A stretch of DNA of 64,000 nt from Xanthobacter sp. NM-25 (GCF_022138605.1 NZ_JACBFS010000002.1:248001-312000), one strand, 5' to 3'; counted from the first letter of the stretch, positions 34,700 through 42,997 are shown. The notes: generated from the letters alone by a model not told the origin. Numbers and translations: made by a program.

Positions 34700-35708
34700 G
34701 TTGGGGGCGCCGCCCGAGCAGCAGATAGAGGAAGACCGCGCTGCCCAGCACCCCGGCCACAGTGCCCACCGGAATCTCATAGGGGAAACGCACCAGCCGG
34801 CCGATGATGTCACAGGCGAGCAGGAAGCCGGCGCCGGAAACGGCGATCCACGGCAGGGTGCGGCGCAGATGATCCCCCAGCACCAGCGCCACCACATTGG
34901 CGACGATGAGCCCGAGGAACGGCACCGTGCCGGCGGTGACCACGCAGGCCGCCGTGACCAGCGAGACGATCACCAGCCCGAGGGTCACCACCTTGCGGTA
35001 GTCGAGGCCCAGATTGGTGGCGAAAGCATCGCCGAGCCCCGCCACGGTGAAGCGGTCGGCCGCCAGATAGGCGAGAATAGAGAGCGGCACGCTGATCCAC
35101 AGCAGCTCATAGCGTCCCCGCAGCACGCCGGAGAAGTCGCCCGTGGTCCAGGCGGCCAGCGCCTGCAGGAGATCAAAGCGATAGGCGAGGAAGGTGGAGG
35201 CCGCATCGATCACCCCGCCCAGAATGAGGCCCACCAGCGGCACGATCAAAGTGGTGCGCAGGCTCAGCCGATCGACGATGCGCAGGAACAGGAAGGTGCC
35301 GGCCAGAGCGAAGGCAGAGGCCACCAGCATCTTGCCGAACACCGGCAGGTCGGGCGCCGCCAGCATCACCACAACCAGGCCGAGGCGGGCGGCCTCGGCG
35401 GTGCCGGCGGTGGTGGGCTCCACGAAGCGGTTGCGGAACAGCATCTGCATGATCACCGCGGCGACGCCCATGGAGAGGCCCGCGAACAGCAGCGCGAGGG
35501 TGCGTGGCACGCGGCTCGCCATCAGCACCAGTAGCGCCTCCTGCCCCGCTGCATCCGCCGAGAACAGATCCGCCGGCGCCAGATCGCCGACGCCGATGAG
35601 GAGGCTCGAGGCCACCAGCAGCGCCAGCACCAGCAGCGCCGCCAGGAACGCCCACGGGGCCGCCACCGGCGCGAGGAAACCGGCCCCGGCGCGGGCCGCG
35701 GGCGCCAT
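34692..35708 (-). CDS. FecCD-family siderophore permease, first subunit (system 2)
   Basis: The ATG at 35708 lies seven bases after the binding-protein stop; longer upstream frames overlap that gene and are not credible. The 338-residue protein has the BtuC/FecCD signatures RVPRTLALLFAGLSMGVAAVIMQMLFRNRFVEPTTAGTAEAARLG and GTVPFLGLIVANVVALVLGDHLRRTLP. The form is that of YclN/FatD/CeuB, partners of catecholate-type binding proteins. It is the second gene of the operon SBP-permease-permease-ATPase. Confidence 0.93.
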   Translation of the reverse strand: MAPAARAGAGFLAPVAAPWAFLAALLVLALLVASSLLIGVGDLAPADLFSADAAGQEALLVLMASRVPRTLALLFAGLSMGVAAVIMQMLFRNRFVEPTTAGTAEAARLGLVVVMLAAPDLPVFGKMLVASAFALAGTFLFLRIVDRLSLRTTLIVPLVGLILGGVIDAASTFLAYRFDLLQALAAWTTGDFSGVLRGRYELLWISVPLSILAYLAADRFTVAGLGDAFATNLGLDYRKVVTLGLVIVSLVTAACVVTAGTVPFLGLIVANVVALVLGDHLRRTLPWIAVSGAGFLLACDIIGRLVRFPYEIPVGTVAGVLGSAVFLYLLLGRRPQHG

Positions 35709-35715
35709 CACAGCG

Positions 35716-36684
35716 CTACCGGGCCTTGGGCGCCGCCTCGAAGGCGGTCGCCAGGTCCTCGATGGTGATGGCCAGCGCCCGCCCGCCGCCATTGGCGATA
35801 TACCAGCGCGGCGCGTCGAGATAGACGATGTGGCCGGCCTTGGCGGCCTGGGTGGCGGCGACGATGTCGTTGTCGAGCACCTTCTGGGCGGCGGCGGCCG
35901 CGCGGCCGATGGCCACGTCGCGATCGAGCACCAGCACCCACTGCGGATTGGTCTTCAGGATGTACTCGAAGGAGATGACGTCACCATGGGTGTCCGCCGC
36001 CTTGCCCTCGGCGACGGGCTTGAGCCCCAGTTCGTCGAAGATCCAGCCATAGCGCGAGCCGGCGCCATAGGAGCTGAGCTTGCCACCGTTCACCATCACC
36101 ATGAGCACCCGCCCGAGATCGGGCGCGACGGCGCGCACCCGCGCCTTGGCGGCTTCGAGCCGCGCATCCAGCGCCTTGGCCTCTTCTTCCTTGCCGAAGA
36201 TGCGGCCCAGGGTGTCCACATGGGCCTCGGCGCTGGCCAGGAAAGACTTGGGATCGATGGTGAGATCAATGGTGGGCGCGATCTTGGCGAGCGCGTCATA
36301 TTTCGGCGCCGAGCGGCCACCGATGATGATGAGGTCCGGCTCCAGCGCCGCCACCGCCTCGTAATCGGGCTCGAACAGGGTGCCGACCTTGGCATAGCGG
36401 GCGTCCTGATACTTGGCGAGGAAGGCCGGCATGTTGGTGCCGGGCACCCCCGCCACGTCGACGCTCAGGGCATCGAGAGTATCGAGGCTCGCCACGTCGA
36501 AGACCACGACGCGCTTGGGCATCTGCGGCAGCACCAGCTCGCCGCGCGCGTGGCTGACGGTCACCGGCGCGGCGCGGCCGGCCGCCGGCGCCCACACCAC
36601 CCCCCCCAACAGCAGGGCCAGCCCCCAGGCCAGAACGCGAAATGACTGCGGCAAGGAACGCAGCGCCATACCCATGACATTCAT
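35716..36684 (-). CDS. Siderophore ABC transporter substrate-binding protein, CeuE/YclQ type (system 2)
   Basis: The 322-residue protein starts MNVMGMALRSLPQSF with a signal segment (VLAWGLALLLGGVVWAPAAGRAA). The mature part is a PF01497 fold: KRVVVFDVASLDTLDAL, YEAVAALEPDLIIIGGRSAPKYDALAKIAPTIDLT, and SSYGAGSRYGWIFDELGLKPVAE. The last motif is characteristic of the CeuE/FatB/YclQ group that binds ferric catecholates or their hydrolysis products. It heads the four-gene operon. An Irr-box-like site lies 183 bases upstream. Confidence 0.92.
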   Translation of the reverse strand: MNVMGMALRSLPQSFRVLAWGLALLLGGVVWAPAAGRAAPVTVSHARGELVLPQMPKRVVVFDVASLDTLDALSVDVAGVPGTNMPAFLAKYQDARYAKVGTLFEPDYEAVAALEPDLIIIGGRSAPKYDALAKIAPTIDLTIDPKSFLASAEAHVDTLGRIFGKEEEAKALDARLEAAKARVRAVAPDLGRVLMVMVNGGKLSSYGAGSRYGWIFDELGLKPVAEGKAADTHGDVISFEYILKTNPQWVLVLDRDVAIGRAAAAAQKVLDNDIVAATQAAKAGHIVYLDAPRWYIANGGGRALAITIEDLATAFEAAPKAR

Positions 36685-36866
36685 CCTTCACAACCAAGGC
36701 CCGCGCCGATGCAATTCAGATCTCCGCACGGGGCTGTCCGCCCGCCGCACGCAACGGCGAGGTCGGGAAATAAAGAAGCAGACCTGAACGCACACTGACC
36801 TGAAATCAGCAAATCACGATCATCAAAAACTCACCACAGCGGCGCCGATCATTTCACCACCGACAA

Positions 36867-36883
36867 CTTTGAACGATTCTAAA
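36867..36883 (-). promoter_or_regulatory. Irr box (ICE)-like site
   Basis: On the minus strand the site reads TTTAGAATCGTTCAAAG, which agrees with the ICE consensus TTTAGAA-N3-TTCTAAA at 12 of 14 fixed positions. Irr is the iron/heme-responsive Fur-family regulator of Hyphomicrobiales and acts on iron-uptake genes through this element. The site faces the siderophore operon whose first gene starts at 36684. Confidence 0.55.
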
Positions 36884-36984
36884 CAGATGATCCTGAGACG
36901 ATGATCTCTTCCATCCTCTTCTTATACATCGCCGAGCCCGTCAAGCGATGTGCGGCGGCGCCGCAGCGGCGCGGCGCAAACGCA

Positions 36985-37015
36985 ATCGGCCGGGGCGTGT
37001 GACGCCCCGGCCGAT
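36985..37015 (-). terminator. Terminator of the DUF2934 gene
   Basis: A perfect 14-bp stem (ATCGGCCGGGGCGT / ACGCCCCGGCCGAT) with a three-base loop lies 27 bases after the DUF2934 stop on the minus strand. No long T-run follows on that strand. Confidence 0.7.
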
Positions 37016-37041
37016 GAGACGGGATCTGCGATCAGCTGCGC

Positions 37042-37239
37042 TCACATGTGCGGGCGGGTCTTCAGAACCTCCAGCTCGGCCCGCGCCCACAACTCGCGAT
37101 CGCGCCCCTGCGGGCACCCCTCCTCCCACCAGATGGCATGGGCGCGCCGGCGGATCTGATCCCGCTCAAAGGCATTCAGCCCGGCGGCGCCGTCATCGCG
37201 CGATCCGCTCACTGTCTTGGCCTTCATGGTCTCGCTCAT
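37042..37239 (-). CDS. DUF2934-domain small protein
   Basis: The 65-residue protein contains the DUF2934 signature RDQIRRRAHAIWWEEGCPQGRDRELWARAELEV, a short helical motif common in rhizobia and relatives, often in several copies per genome. The start has a GGAGG site. The N-terminal part is polar with no signal peptide. The function of the family is unknown. It is monocistronic, with a strong hairpin behind it. Confidence 0.85.
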   Translation of the reverse strand: MSETMKAKTVSGSRDDGAAGLNAFERDQIRRRAHAIWWEEGCPQGRDRELWARAELEVLKTRPHM

Positions 37240-37730
37240 GGTCGTCCTCCGTCTGCACCTGTCACGACGGGAGCCGGCGCGGAAGCCGCACCGCCTGCGT
37301 CGCCTTGCAGGCGGTCAACGCCGCCATCGGCGCGGTAGTTCCCATCTGCCGGCGGCGCGTGACGGCACGCCGTCCGCGATCTCGTATTTTTGCGCATTTC
37401 GCCCGGCAGCGCTTTGCATTAGCCTATTGGGGTGCGTCGGCGCGATCAGGGCGAAACGGCCATCCCAGGCCACAGAGACGCGACGCACGGATCATCGGTC
37501 TCCAAAGGGGGCGGCCATGTTCGTTGCGGAAGCTCGGAGCCATGGGCCGGGCTATCGTCGATCATCATCAGGCGCCACCAGATCACGCGGCATCTGGCGA
37601 CATGAGATGACGAGACACGGCCGCAACGCCCGTGGACCCTAGCGCCCTCGGTGCGGTCACGTCACCGACGCGCGCCCGCATCCAGAGCCCGCGTCTGCTG
37701 TTTTCCTTTCCAACAGAAAGGCCCGTCTAC
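37240..37730. other. Intergenic region between the DUF2934 and DUF2092 genes
   Basis: In this 491-bp stretch between divergent genes I see no convincing coding sequence. Overlapping frames lack ribosome sites and recognisable motifs. An A/T-richer patch around 37380-37430 (TTTGCATTAGCCTATTG) may be promoter DNA for one of the two genes. Confidence 0.45.
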
Positions 37731-38561
37731 ATGCCCTATTCCTCTCGCCTGATCAGAGCCGTGGCGGCGATCGCCGTCGCCGGCCTGGTGTCGGGCACCG
37801 GCGTCCGCCAGGCGGCCGCCGCCCCACCGCCGGCGGCGGACGATCGCGCCGCGACCAGCGTCGACCCCGCGGCCACCGCCGCCCTCACCCGCATGGGGAC
37901 CTACCTCGCCAGCCTGAAGACATTCGAGCTGACCGCCAAGACCACCATCGAGGTGGTGCTGCGGGCCGGCCATCAGGTGGAGATCGGCGGCGTTGTGCAT
38001 TATTGGGCCAAGAAGCCCAACATGCTGCGCATCGACAGCGACACCGACACCGTGTCGCGCCAGTATTTCTTCGACGGCAAGACCTTCACGATGGTGGCGC
38101 CGGTCGATGGCTTCTTCGCCCAGGCTCCGGGCCAGGCCGGCATCCGCGAGACGCTGGCCTTCGCCGCCCAGACCCTCAATATCGAGGTGCCGCTGGCCGA
38201 CCTGTTCGATTGGGGCACCCCCCACGCGCCCCTGAACCTGTTCGACCGCGGCTTCTTCGTCGGCACCGCCAAGATCGAAGGCACCGAGACCGAGCATTAC
38301 GCCCTGATCGGCAAGGACTTCGATTTCGAGGTGTGGATCCAGCGGGGTGAGCAGCCCCTGCCCCTGAAGATGGCCCTGGTGGACCACAGCACCCCCGGCA
38401 GCCCGCGCTTCTCGGCCCTGCTGAGCTGGAAGCCCGACGCCGCCATTGCCGACGACGTGTTCACCTTCACCCCCGGCAAGGATCTGGCGAAGATCGACTT
38501 TGCCAAGCCCGCGGCGGCGGCCCCCGCCCAGCCGGCGACGGACAAGAAGGGAGCAAAATGA
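37731..38561 (+). CDS. DUF2092-domain periplasmic protein
   Basis: The ATG at 37731 follows AGAAAGG and gives a signal peptide (MPYSSRLIRAVAAIAVAGLVSGTGVRQAAAA). The 276-residue product matches DUF2092, a LolA/LppX-like half-barrel: LTRMGTYLASLKTFELTAKTTIEVVLRAGHQVEIGGVVHYWAKKPNMLRIDSDTD, then YFFDGKTFTMVAP and VWIQRGEQPLPLKMALVD. Related folds bind lipids or lipoproteins in the periplasm. The tail is Ala/Pro/Lys-rich. Its stop overlaps the start of the next gene, so the two are produced together. Confidence 0.87.
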   Translation: MPYSSRLIRAVAAIAVAGLVSGTGVRQAAAAPPPAADDRAATSVDPAATAALTRMGTYLASLKTFELTAKTTIEVVLRAGHQVEIGGVVHYWAKKPNMLRIDSDTDTVSRQYFFDGKTFTMVAPVDGFFAQAPGQAGIRETLAFAAQTLNIEVPLADLFDWGTPHAPLNLFDRGFFVGTAKIEGTETEHYALIGKDFDFEVWIQRGEQPLPLKMALVDHSTPGSPRFSALLSWKPDAAIADDVFTFTPGKDLAKIDFAKPAAAAPAQPATDKKGAK

Positions 38562-39190
38562 TGACCTCTTCGTGTTCGCGCACCCCGCGTCACCATCTGG
38601 CCACGGCGGCCACCCTCGCGCTCGGCGTCGCTCTGGCCGCCACCGCGGCCGATGCCCGCGGCTTTGGCGGCGGCTTCGGCGGCTTTCACGGCGGCGGCGG
38701 CTTTGGTGGCTTTCATGGCGGCGGCGGCTTCGATATGGCTGCGCCCCGCATGAACATGGGACCGCATTTCAATGCCGGCCCCGGCTTCAACCAGCCGATC
38801 CCGGCCGGACATCCGTTCGGCCCGCCCGGCCCGATGCCGGGTCCGCACCCCATGCCGGGCCCCGGCCCGGGGCCGCATCCCTTGCCGCCGCCTGGCCCAG
38901 GGCCGCATCCCCTGCCGCCGCCCGGTCCCGGCCCTTATCCGCCCTATCATCCCGGCTACTGGCCCGGCCCCTATTATCCGGGCGGCTGGTGGGGACCGGC
39001 CGCAGCCGGCGCCGCCGTGGGCGCGGCCATCACCGCCGCCGCCATCGGCTCCTACGCCTATTCGCTGCCGGCAAGCTGCTCGCAGATGATCGTCAACGGC
39101 ATTGCCTACCAGCAGTGCGGCCCCAACTGGTATCTGCCCCAGTTCCAGGGCGGCCAGGTGGTCTATCAGGTGGTGGCGAACCCCAACTGA
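38558..39190 (+). CDS. Gly/Pro-rich secreted protein of unknown function
   Basis: The gene begins in the stop region of the DUF2092 gene (ATGATGA). The 210-residue product has a signal-like N-terminus ending AATAADARG. It is followed by Gly/Phe/His repeats (GGFHGGGGF twice, residues about 35-57) and a His/Pro repeat region (GPGPHPLPPP twice, about 92-120). Then come a hydrophobic Ala/Gly-rich segment (GPAAAGAAVGAAITAAAIGSYAY) and a compact C-terminal part with two Cys (SCSQMIVNGIAYQQCGPNWYLPQFQGGQVVYQVV). Similar genes commonly follow DUF2092 genes in related bacteria. A cell-envelope role is likely; nothing more specific can be said. Confidence 0.85.
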   Translation: MMTSSCSRTPRHHLATAATLALGVALAATAADARGFGGGFGGFHGGGGFGGFHGGGGFDMAAPRMNMGPHFNAGPGFNQPIPAGHPFGPPGPMPGPHPMPGPGPGPHPLPPPGPGPHPLPPPGPGPYPPYHPGYWPGPYYPGGWWGPAAAGAAVGAAITAAAIGSYAYSLPASCSQMIVNGIAYQQCGPNWYLPQFQGGQVVYQVVANPN

Positions 39191-39212
39191 TACCGACTTG
39201 GGTCAAAGACCC

Positions 39213-39244
39213 GTGTGGACGGCGCCTTCGGGCGCCGTCCACAC
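39213..39244 (+). terminator. Strong hairpin after the DUF2092 pair
   Basis: A perfect 14-bp stem GTGTGGACGGCGCC / GGCGCCGTCCACAC closes with a TTCG tetraloop, 22 bases after the stop codon. There is no T-run on either side, so it may stabilise the 3' end as much as terminate. Confidence 0.75.
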
Positions 39245-39291
39245 GGCCGCCCACAATTCGAAGAGACAGCCCCTGATCCGGAACAACGGGC

Positions 39292-40053
39292 TCAAGGTAG
39301 CAAGCCGCGCACCAAGAGGTCGTGATACTCCTGCGCCACTTCCTCAGCGGACTTGCCACGGCCGGGCTTGAACCAGCGCACCATCCAGCTCAGCAGCGAC
39401 AGCACCGCGCGACCGGTCATGGCGGCGCCCACCGGGCGGAACGAGCCGTCGGCCACCCCATCGGCGATGATCTGCCGCAGCAGGCCCTCATGGGCATCGC
39501 GCAAGGCGAGGGCATCGTCCTTCAGCCGCGCGCTCGCCATGCCGGAGAAGCCCACCAGCATGGTGGCGAAGCAATCATAATTGTCGGCCAGGAACCGGGC
39601 GTGGGCCATCATGTAGTGGCGCAGCTGCTCCACCGGCGGATCCTTCTTGTCCACCGCCGCGGCGGCGGTCTCGTAAAGGCCGGTGAGGGTGAAGATGATG
39701 ATGGCGTCGTAGATCTCCTGCTTGGAGGAGAAATAATTGTAGATGGCGCCCTTGGAATAGTTCATCGCCCGCGCCAGCTCGCTGAGGGAGCCCGCCGTAT
39801 AGCCCTTTTCCGCAAACAGGCGCGCCGCCTGCTGCAGGATCTCGGCGCGCGGATCGTCGATCATCCGCGGGCGCCCCACCGGACGGGCCTTCGCCAACGT
39901 CTCGCTCCCTGGAGCGCGGGCCACCGGACGCGCTGCGACACCATCCGCCGCCACAGCGGCCCCGCCGACAACGCGACGCCGCCGCAGCGGCGCGACAGCC
40001 CGGCTTCCGCGCGCCGCCCGTACCGGCTTTTCGGTGTCTTCGCTCACCCGCAT
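39292..40053 (-). CDS. TetR-family transcriptional regulator
   Basis: I take the ATG at 40053; a GTG six bases later is better spaced from the GGGAGG site, and a TTG at 40092 is a longer option. The product has about 253 residues, longer than usual because of a basic Arg/Ala-rich head of some 60 residues. The TetR helix-turn-helix follows: RAEILQQAARLFAEKGYTAGSLSELARAMNYSKGAIYNYFSSKQEIYDAI. The ligand domain has a TetR_C-like end (GRAVLSLLSWMVRWFKPGRGKSAEEVAQEYHDLLVRGL), often seen with acyl-CoA metabolism. It diverges from glutaryl-CoA dehydrogenase across a palindromic operator. Confidence 0.9.
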   Translation of the reverse strand: MRVSEDTEKPVRAARGSRAVAPLRRRRVVGGAAVAADGVAARPVARAPGSETLAKARPVGRPRMIDDPRAEILQQAARLFAEKGYTAGSLSELARAMNYSKGAIYNYFSSKQEIYDAIIIFTLTGLYETAAAAVDKKDPPVEQLRHYMMAHARFLADNYDCFATMLVGFSGMASARLKDDALALRDAHEGLLRQIIADGVADGSFRPVGAAMTGRAVLSLLSWMVRWFKPGRGKSAEEVAQEYHDLLVRGLLP

Positions 40054-40134
40054 CCTCCCGGTGCGGGCCGTTCGCCCGCCATCATTTCTCAAGTGTTCAT
40101 TTTGAGGACTTGACCGGCGCCGTCAAGTTATATA

Positions 40135-40146
40135 CCGACTGGTCGG
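40135..40146. promoter_or_regulatory. TetR-type operator
   Basis: CCGACTGGTCGG has perfectly complementary five-base arms around TG. It matches the ACCGACNGGTCGGT form used by many TetR regulators of acyl-CoA pathways. It lies between the tetR and gcdH starts, overlapping the likely -10 of gcdH (TTGACC at 40110-40115 as -35). Confidence 0.6.
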
Positions 40147-40189
40147 AAACTAAATCACGCCAACCCACATCCGCGAGGAGGCACGTCCC

Positions 40190-41386
40190 ATGGCCGCATC
40201 GTCCGCCAAGCCGAAGTTCGACTGGAACGACCCTTTCAATTTCGAGAGCCAGCTCACCGAGGAAGAGCGGCTGGTCCGCGACACCGCGCGCGACTATGCC
40301 CAGGAGAAGCTCCTGCCGCGCGTGACCTCGGCCTATCTGGAAGAGCGCTTCGACCGCGAGATCATGAACGAGATGGGTGAGCTCGGCCTGCTCGGCTGCA
40401 CCATCTCTCCGGAATACGGCGGCGCCGGCCTCAACTACGTGTCCTATGGCCTGGCCGCCCGTGAGGTGGAGCGGGTGGACAGCGGCTATCGCTCGGCCAT
40501 GAGCGTTCAGTCCTCGCTGGTGATGCACCCCATCAACGCCTATGGCACCGAGGAGCAGAAGAAGAAGTATCTGCCCAAGCTCGCCACCGGCGAGTGGGTC
40601 GGCTGCTTCGGCCTCACCGAGCCGGACGCCGGTTCCGACCCGGCCGGCATGCGCACCCGCGCCGAGAAGATCGACGGCGGCTATCGCCTCAAGGGCGCCA
40701 AGATGTGGATCACCAACTCCCCCATCGCCGATCTCGCGGTGGTGTGGGCGAAGTCGGCGGCCCATGACAATGCCATCAAGGGCTTCGTGGTCGAGCGCGG
40801 CACCAAGGGTTTCTCCACCCCCAAGATCGAGGGCAAGCTCTCCCTGCGCGCCTCCATCACCGGCGAGATCGTGCTCGACGACGTGGAGATCCCGGAAGAG
40901 AACCTGCTGCCCAACGTCTCTGGCCTCGCCGGCCCGTTCGGCTGCCTCAACCGCGCCCGCTACGGCATCGGCTGGGGTGCCATCGGCGCGGCGGAAGCCT
41001 GCTACGTCCAGGCCCGCCAGTACACCCTGGACCGCAAGCAGTTCGGCCGCCCGCTGGCCAACACCCAGCTGGTGCAGAAGAAGCTCGCCGACATGGCCAC
41101 CGAGATCGCCCTCGGCCTCCAGCTCGCTCTGCGCGCCGGCCACCTGATGGACGAAGGCCAGCTGCCGGTGGAGACCATCTCCTTCCTGAAGCGCAACAAT
41201 TGCGGCAAGGCCCTGGACATCGCCCGGGTGGCCCGCGACATGCACGGCGGCAACGGCATCTCGGCCGAGTTCCACGTGATCCGTCACGCGGCCAACCTCG
41301 AGACCGTCAACACCTATGAGGGCACCCACGACATCCACGCCCTCATCATCGGCCGGGCTATCACCGGCCTGCAGGCGTTCTTCTGA
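40190..41386 (+). CDS. gcdH: Glutaryl-CoA dehydrogenase
   Basis: GcdH oxidises and decarboxylates glutaryl-CoA to crotonyl-CoA in lysine, tryptophan and aromatic-acid breakdown. The 398-residue protein is full length. It has the typical start FDWNDPFNFESQLTEEERLVRDTARDYAQEKLLPRV, GCFGLTEPDAGSDPAGMRTRAEK, NLLPNVSGLAGPFGCLNRARYGIGWG, and the catalytic Glu377 in NTYEGTHDIHALIIGRAITG, which is a GcdH hallmark. The gene starts after AGGAGG. It is followed by a CoA-transferase gene that can form its substrate. Confidence 0.96.
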   Translation: MAASSAKPKFDWNDPFNFESQLTEEERLVRDTARDYAQEKLLPRVTSAYLEERFDREIMNEMGELGLLGCTISPEYGGAGLNYVSYGLAAREVERVDSGYRSAMSVQSSLVMHPINAYGTEEQKKKYLPKLATGEWVGCFGLTEPDAGSDPAGMRTRAEKIDGGYRLKGAKMWITNSPIADLAVVWAKSAAHDNAIKGFVVERGTKGFSTPKIEGKLSLRASITGEIVLDDVEIPEENLLPNVSGLAGPFGCLNRARYGIGWGAIGAAEACYVQARQYTLDRKQFGRPLANTQLVQKKLADMATEIALGLQLALRAGHLMDEGQLPVETISFLKRNNCGKALDIARVARDMHGGNGISAEFHVIRHAANLETVNTYEGTHDIHALIIGRAITGLQAFF

Positions 41387-41415
41387 GCGCCTGATTGTCC
41401 TCAAGTCCCCCTTGT

Positions 41416-41532
41416 GCCCTCTCCCCCTCCCGGGAGAGGTTCGGGTGAGGATGGCGCCGCCCGGTTGAGCGCACCCCGCGCTCCGGCGGCCCGCCTCGCC
41501 CCACTTCCCCCTCTCCCTCCGGGGAGAGGGGC
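41416..41532. repeat. GC-rich intergenic palindromic repeat, copy E (diverged)
   Basis: CCCTCTCCCCCTCCCGGGAG at the left and CCCCTCTCCCTCCGGGGAGA at the right are inverted, self-pairing ends with GC-rich filler. The layout is that of copies B-D but the sequence is a different subfamily. It lies between gcdH and the CoA-transferase gene. Confidence 0.7.
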
Positions 41533-41557
41533 TCTTCTTCTGTCCTGGAAAAGTGCC

Positions 41558-42778
41558 ATGTCCGCTGCTGAGTCTTCTCCTGCCTCCTCCGCCGCCGATA
41601 CCCCCGCCCCGCTCGCGGGCCTGCGCGTCCTTGAGCTTGCCCGCATCCTCGCCGGCCCCTGGTGCGGCCAGATGCTGGCGGATCTCGGCGCCGAGGTGAT
41701 CAAGGTGGAGCGCCCCGGCGCCGGTGACGACACGCGCACCTGGGGCCCGCCCTTCCTGAAGGGGGCCGACGGCGCTGATCTCGGCGCGGCCTATTTCCAC
41801 GCCACCAATCGCGGCAAGCGCTCCGTCGCCGTGGATTTCGAGACCCCCGAAGGCCAGGCGGTGATCCGCGCCCTGGCCGCCCGGTGCGACGTGGTGATCG
41901 AGAATTTCAAGCTCGGCGGCCTCAAGAAATACGGGCTCGATTACGAGAGCCTGAAAAAGGTGAACCCGCGCCTCGTCTATTGCTCGGTCACCGGCTTCGG
42001 CCAGAACGGCCCTTATGCGCCACGCGCCGGCTATGACTTCCTGGTGCAGGGCATGGGCGGCATCATGGATCTGACCGGCGATCCCAATGGCGAGCCGCAG
42101 AAGGTGGGCGTGGCCTTCGCCGACATCTTCACCGGGCTTTACGGCACCATCGGCGTTCTGGCGGCGCTGCGGCGGCGCGAGACCACCGGCGAGGGCGGCT
42201 ATGTGGACATGGCCCTACTCGACACTCAGGTGAGCGTGCTCGCCAACCAGGCCATGAACTATCTCGCCTCCGGCAAGGCGCCCAAGCGCATGGGCAATGC
42301 CCATCCCAATATCGTGCCCTACCAGGTGTTCCCCTGCGCCGACGGCTATTTCATCGCCGCCGTGGGCAATGACGGCCAGTTCACCCGCTTCTGCGCGGTG
42401 CTCGGCGCCCCCGAGCTTGCCACCACCCCGGATTTCAAGACCAATCCGGAGCGGGTGGCCCATCGCGCCACTTTGGTGCCCCAGCTTTCCGCCCTCACCT
42501 CCACCTTCAAGCGCGACGAGCTCCTGGCGGCGCTGGAGAAGCAGGGCGTGCCGGCCGGCCCCATCAACACCGTGCCCCAGGTGTTCGCCGATCCGCAGGT
42601 GGAGTATCGCGGCCTCAAGGTGGACCTGCCCGAGGCGGGCGGCGGCACCGTACCGACCGTAGCGAGCCCCATCGTGCTCGACGGCGAGCGGCAGGTGGCC
42701 AAGACCGCCAGCCCCCGCCTCGGCGCCGACACCGAGGCGGTGCTGGCCCTCATCAAGGACCAGATCGGACAAGTCTGA
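41558..42778 (+). CDS. CaiB/BaiF (class III) CoA-transferase, probable succinyl-CoA:glutarate CoA-transferase
   Basis: The start is the ATG at 41558; a longer frame upstream runs through a repeat. The 406-residue protein has the class III fold: ARILAGPWCGQMLADLGAEVIKVERP, HATNRGKRSVAVDFETPEGQ, YCSVTGFGQNGPYAPRAGYDFLVQGMGGIMDLTGD. Asp189 (VAFADIFTGLYG) stands at the nucleophile position. The racemase His is replaced by Tyr (AGYD), which supports transferase activity. Its place directly behind gcdH and under the same regulator suggests transfer of CoA to glutarate, as for human SUGCT. The donor is inferred. Confidence 0.88.
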   Translation: MSAAESSPASSAADTPAPLAGLRVLELARILAGPWCGQMLADLGAEVIKVERPGAGDDTRTWGPPFLKGADGADLGAAYFHATNRGKRSVAVDFETPEGQAVIRALAARCDVVIENFKLGGLKKYGLDYESLKKVNPRLVYCSVTGFGQNGPYAPRAGYDFLVQGMGGIMDLTGDPNGEPQKVGVAFADIFTGLYGTIGVLAALRRRETTGEGGYVDMALLDTQVSVLANQAMNYLASGKAPKRMGNAHPNIVPYQVFPCADGYFIAAVGNDGQFTRFCAVLGAPELATTPDFKTNPERVAHRATLVPQLSALTSTFKRDELLAALEKQGVPAGPINTVPQVFADPQVEYRGLKVDLPEAGGGTVPTVASPIVLDGERQVAKTASPRLGADTEAVLALIKDQIGQV

Positions 42779-42915
42779 ACTGCAAGGGCTGACCGGCCAG
42801 GGCTGGGGCCAAAGGCTTGAGCCTTTCTCATGGGCCGTTGGACCAGCCTGCGCGGCCCTTGAGCGAACCCGGTTGGGACCGGTCGAAGACCGGGACCGAT
42901 GGTCTGACGGCATGC

Positions 42916-42940
42916 GAACGGCCCCCGCGCGGGGCCGTTC
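42916..42940 (+). terminator. Hairpin between the CoA-transferase and DNA ligase genes
   Basis: The arms GAACGGCCCC and GGGGCCGTTC pair perfectly over ten bases with a five-base loop, followed by CGCTTTGGGG. It is a probable terminator of the gcdH operon in the 219-bp gap before the ligase gene. Confidence 0.65.
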
Positions 42941-42997
42941 CGCTTTGGGGCTGCCGCCTTGCTCCGGCCACCGGAAGGTGAGAGGGGTAAGGTTCCC

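Larger units (their letters stand above)
36685..37041. other. Control region upstream of siderophore operon 2
   Basis: This 357-bp region has no gene. It contains an A/T-rich part at 36790-36925 that should hold the minus-strand promoter, the Irr-like site at 36867-36883 and, near the far end, the terminator of the DUF2934 gene. Confidence 0.6.
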
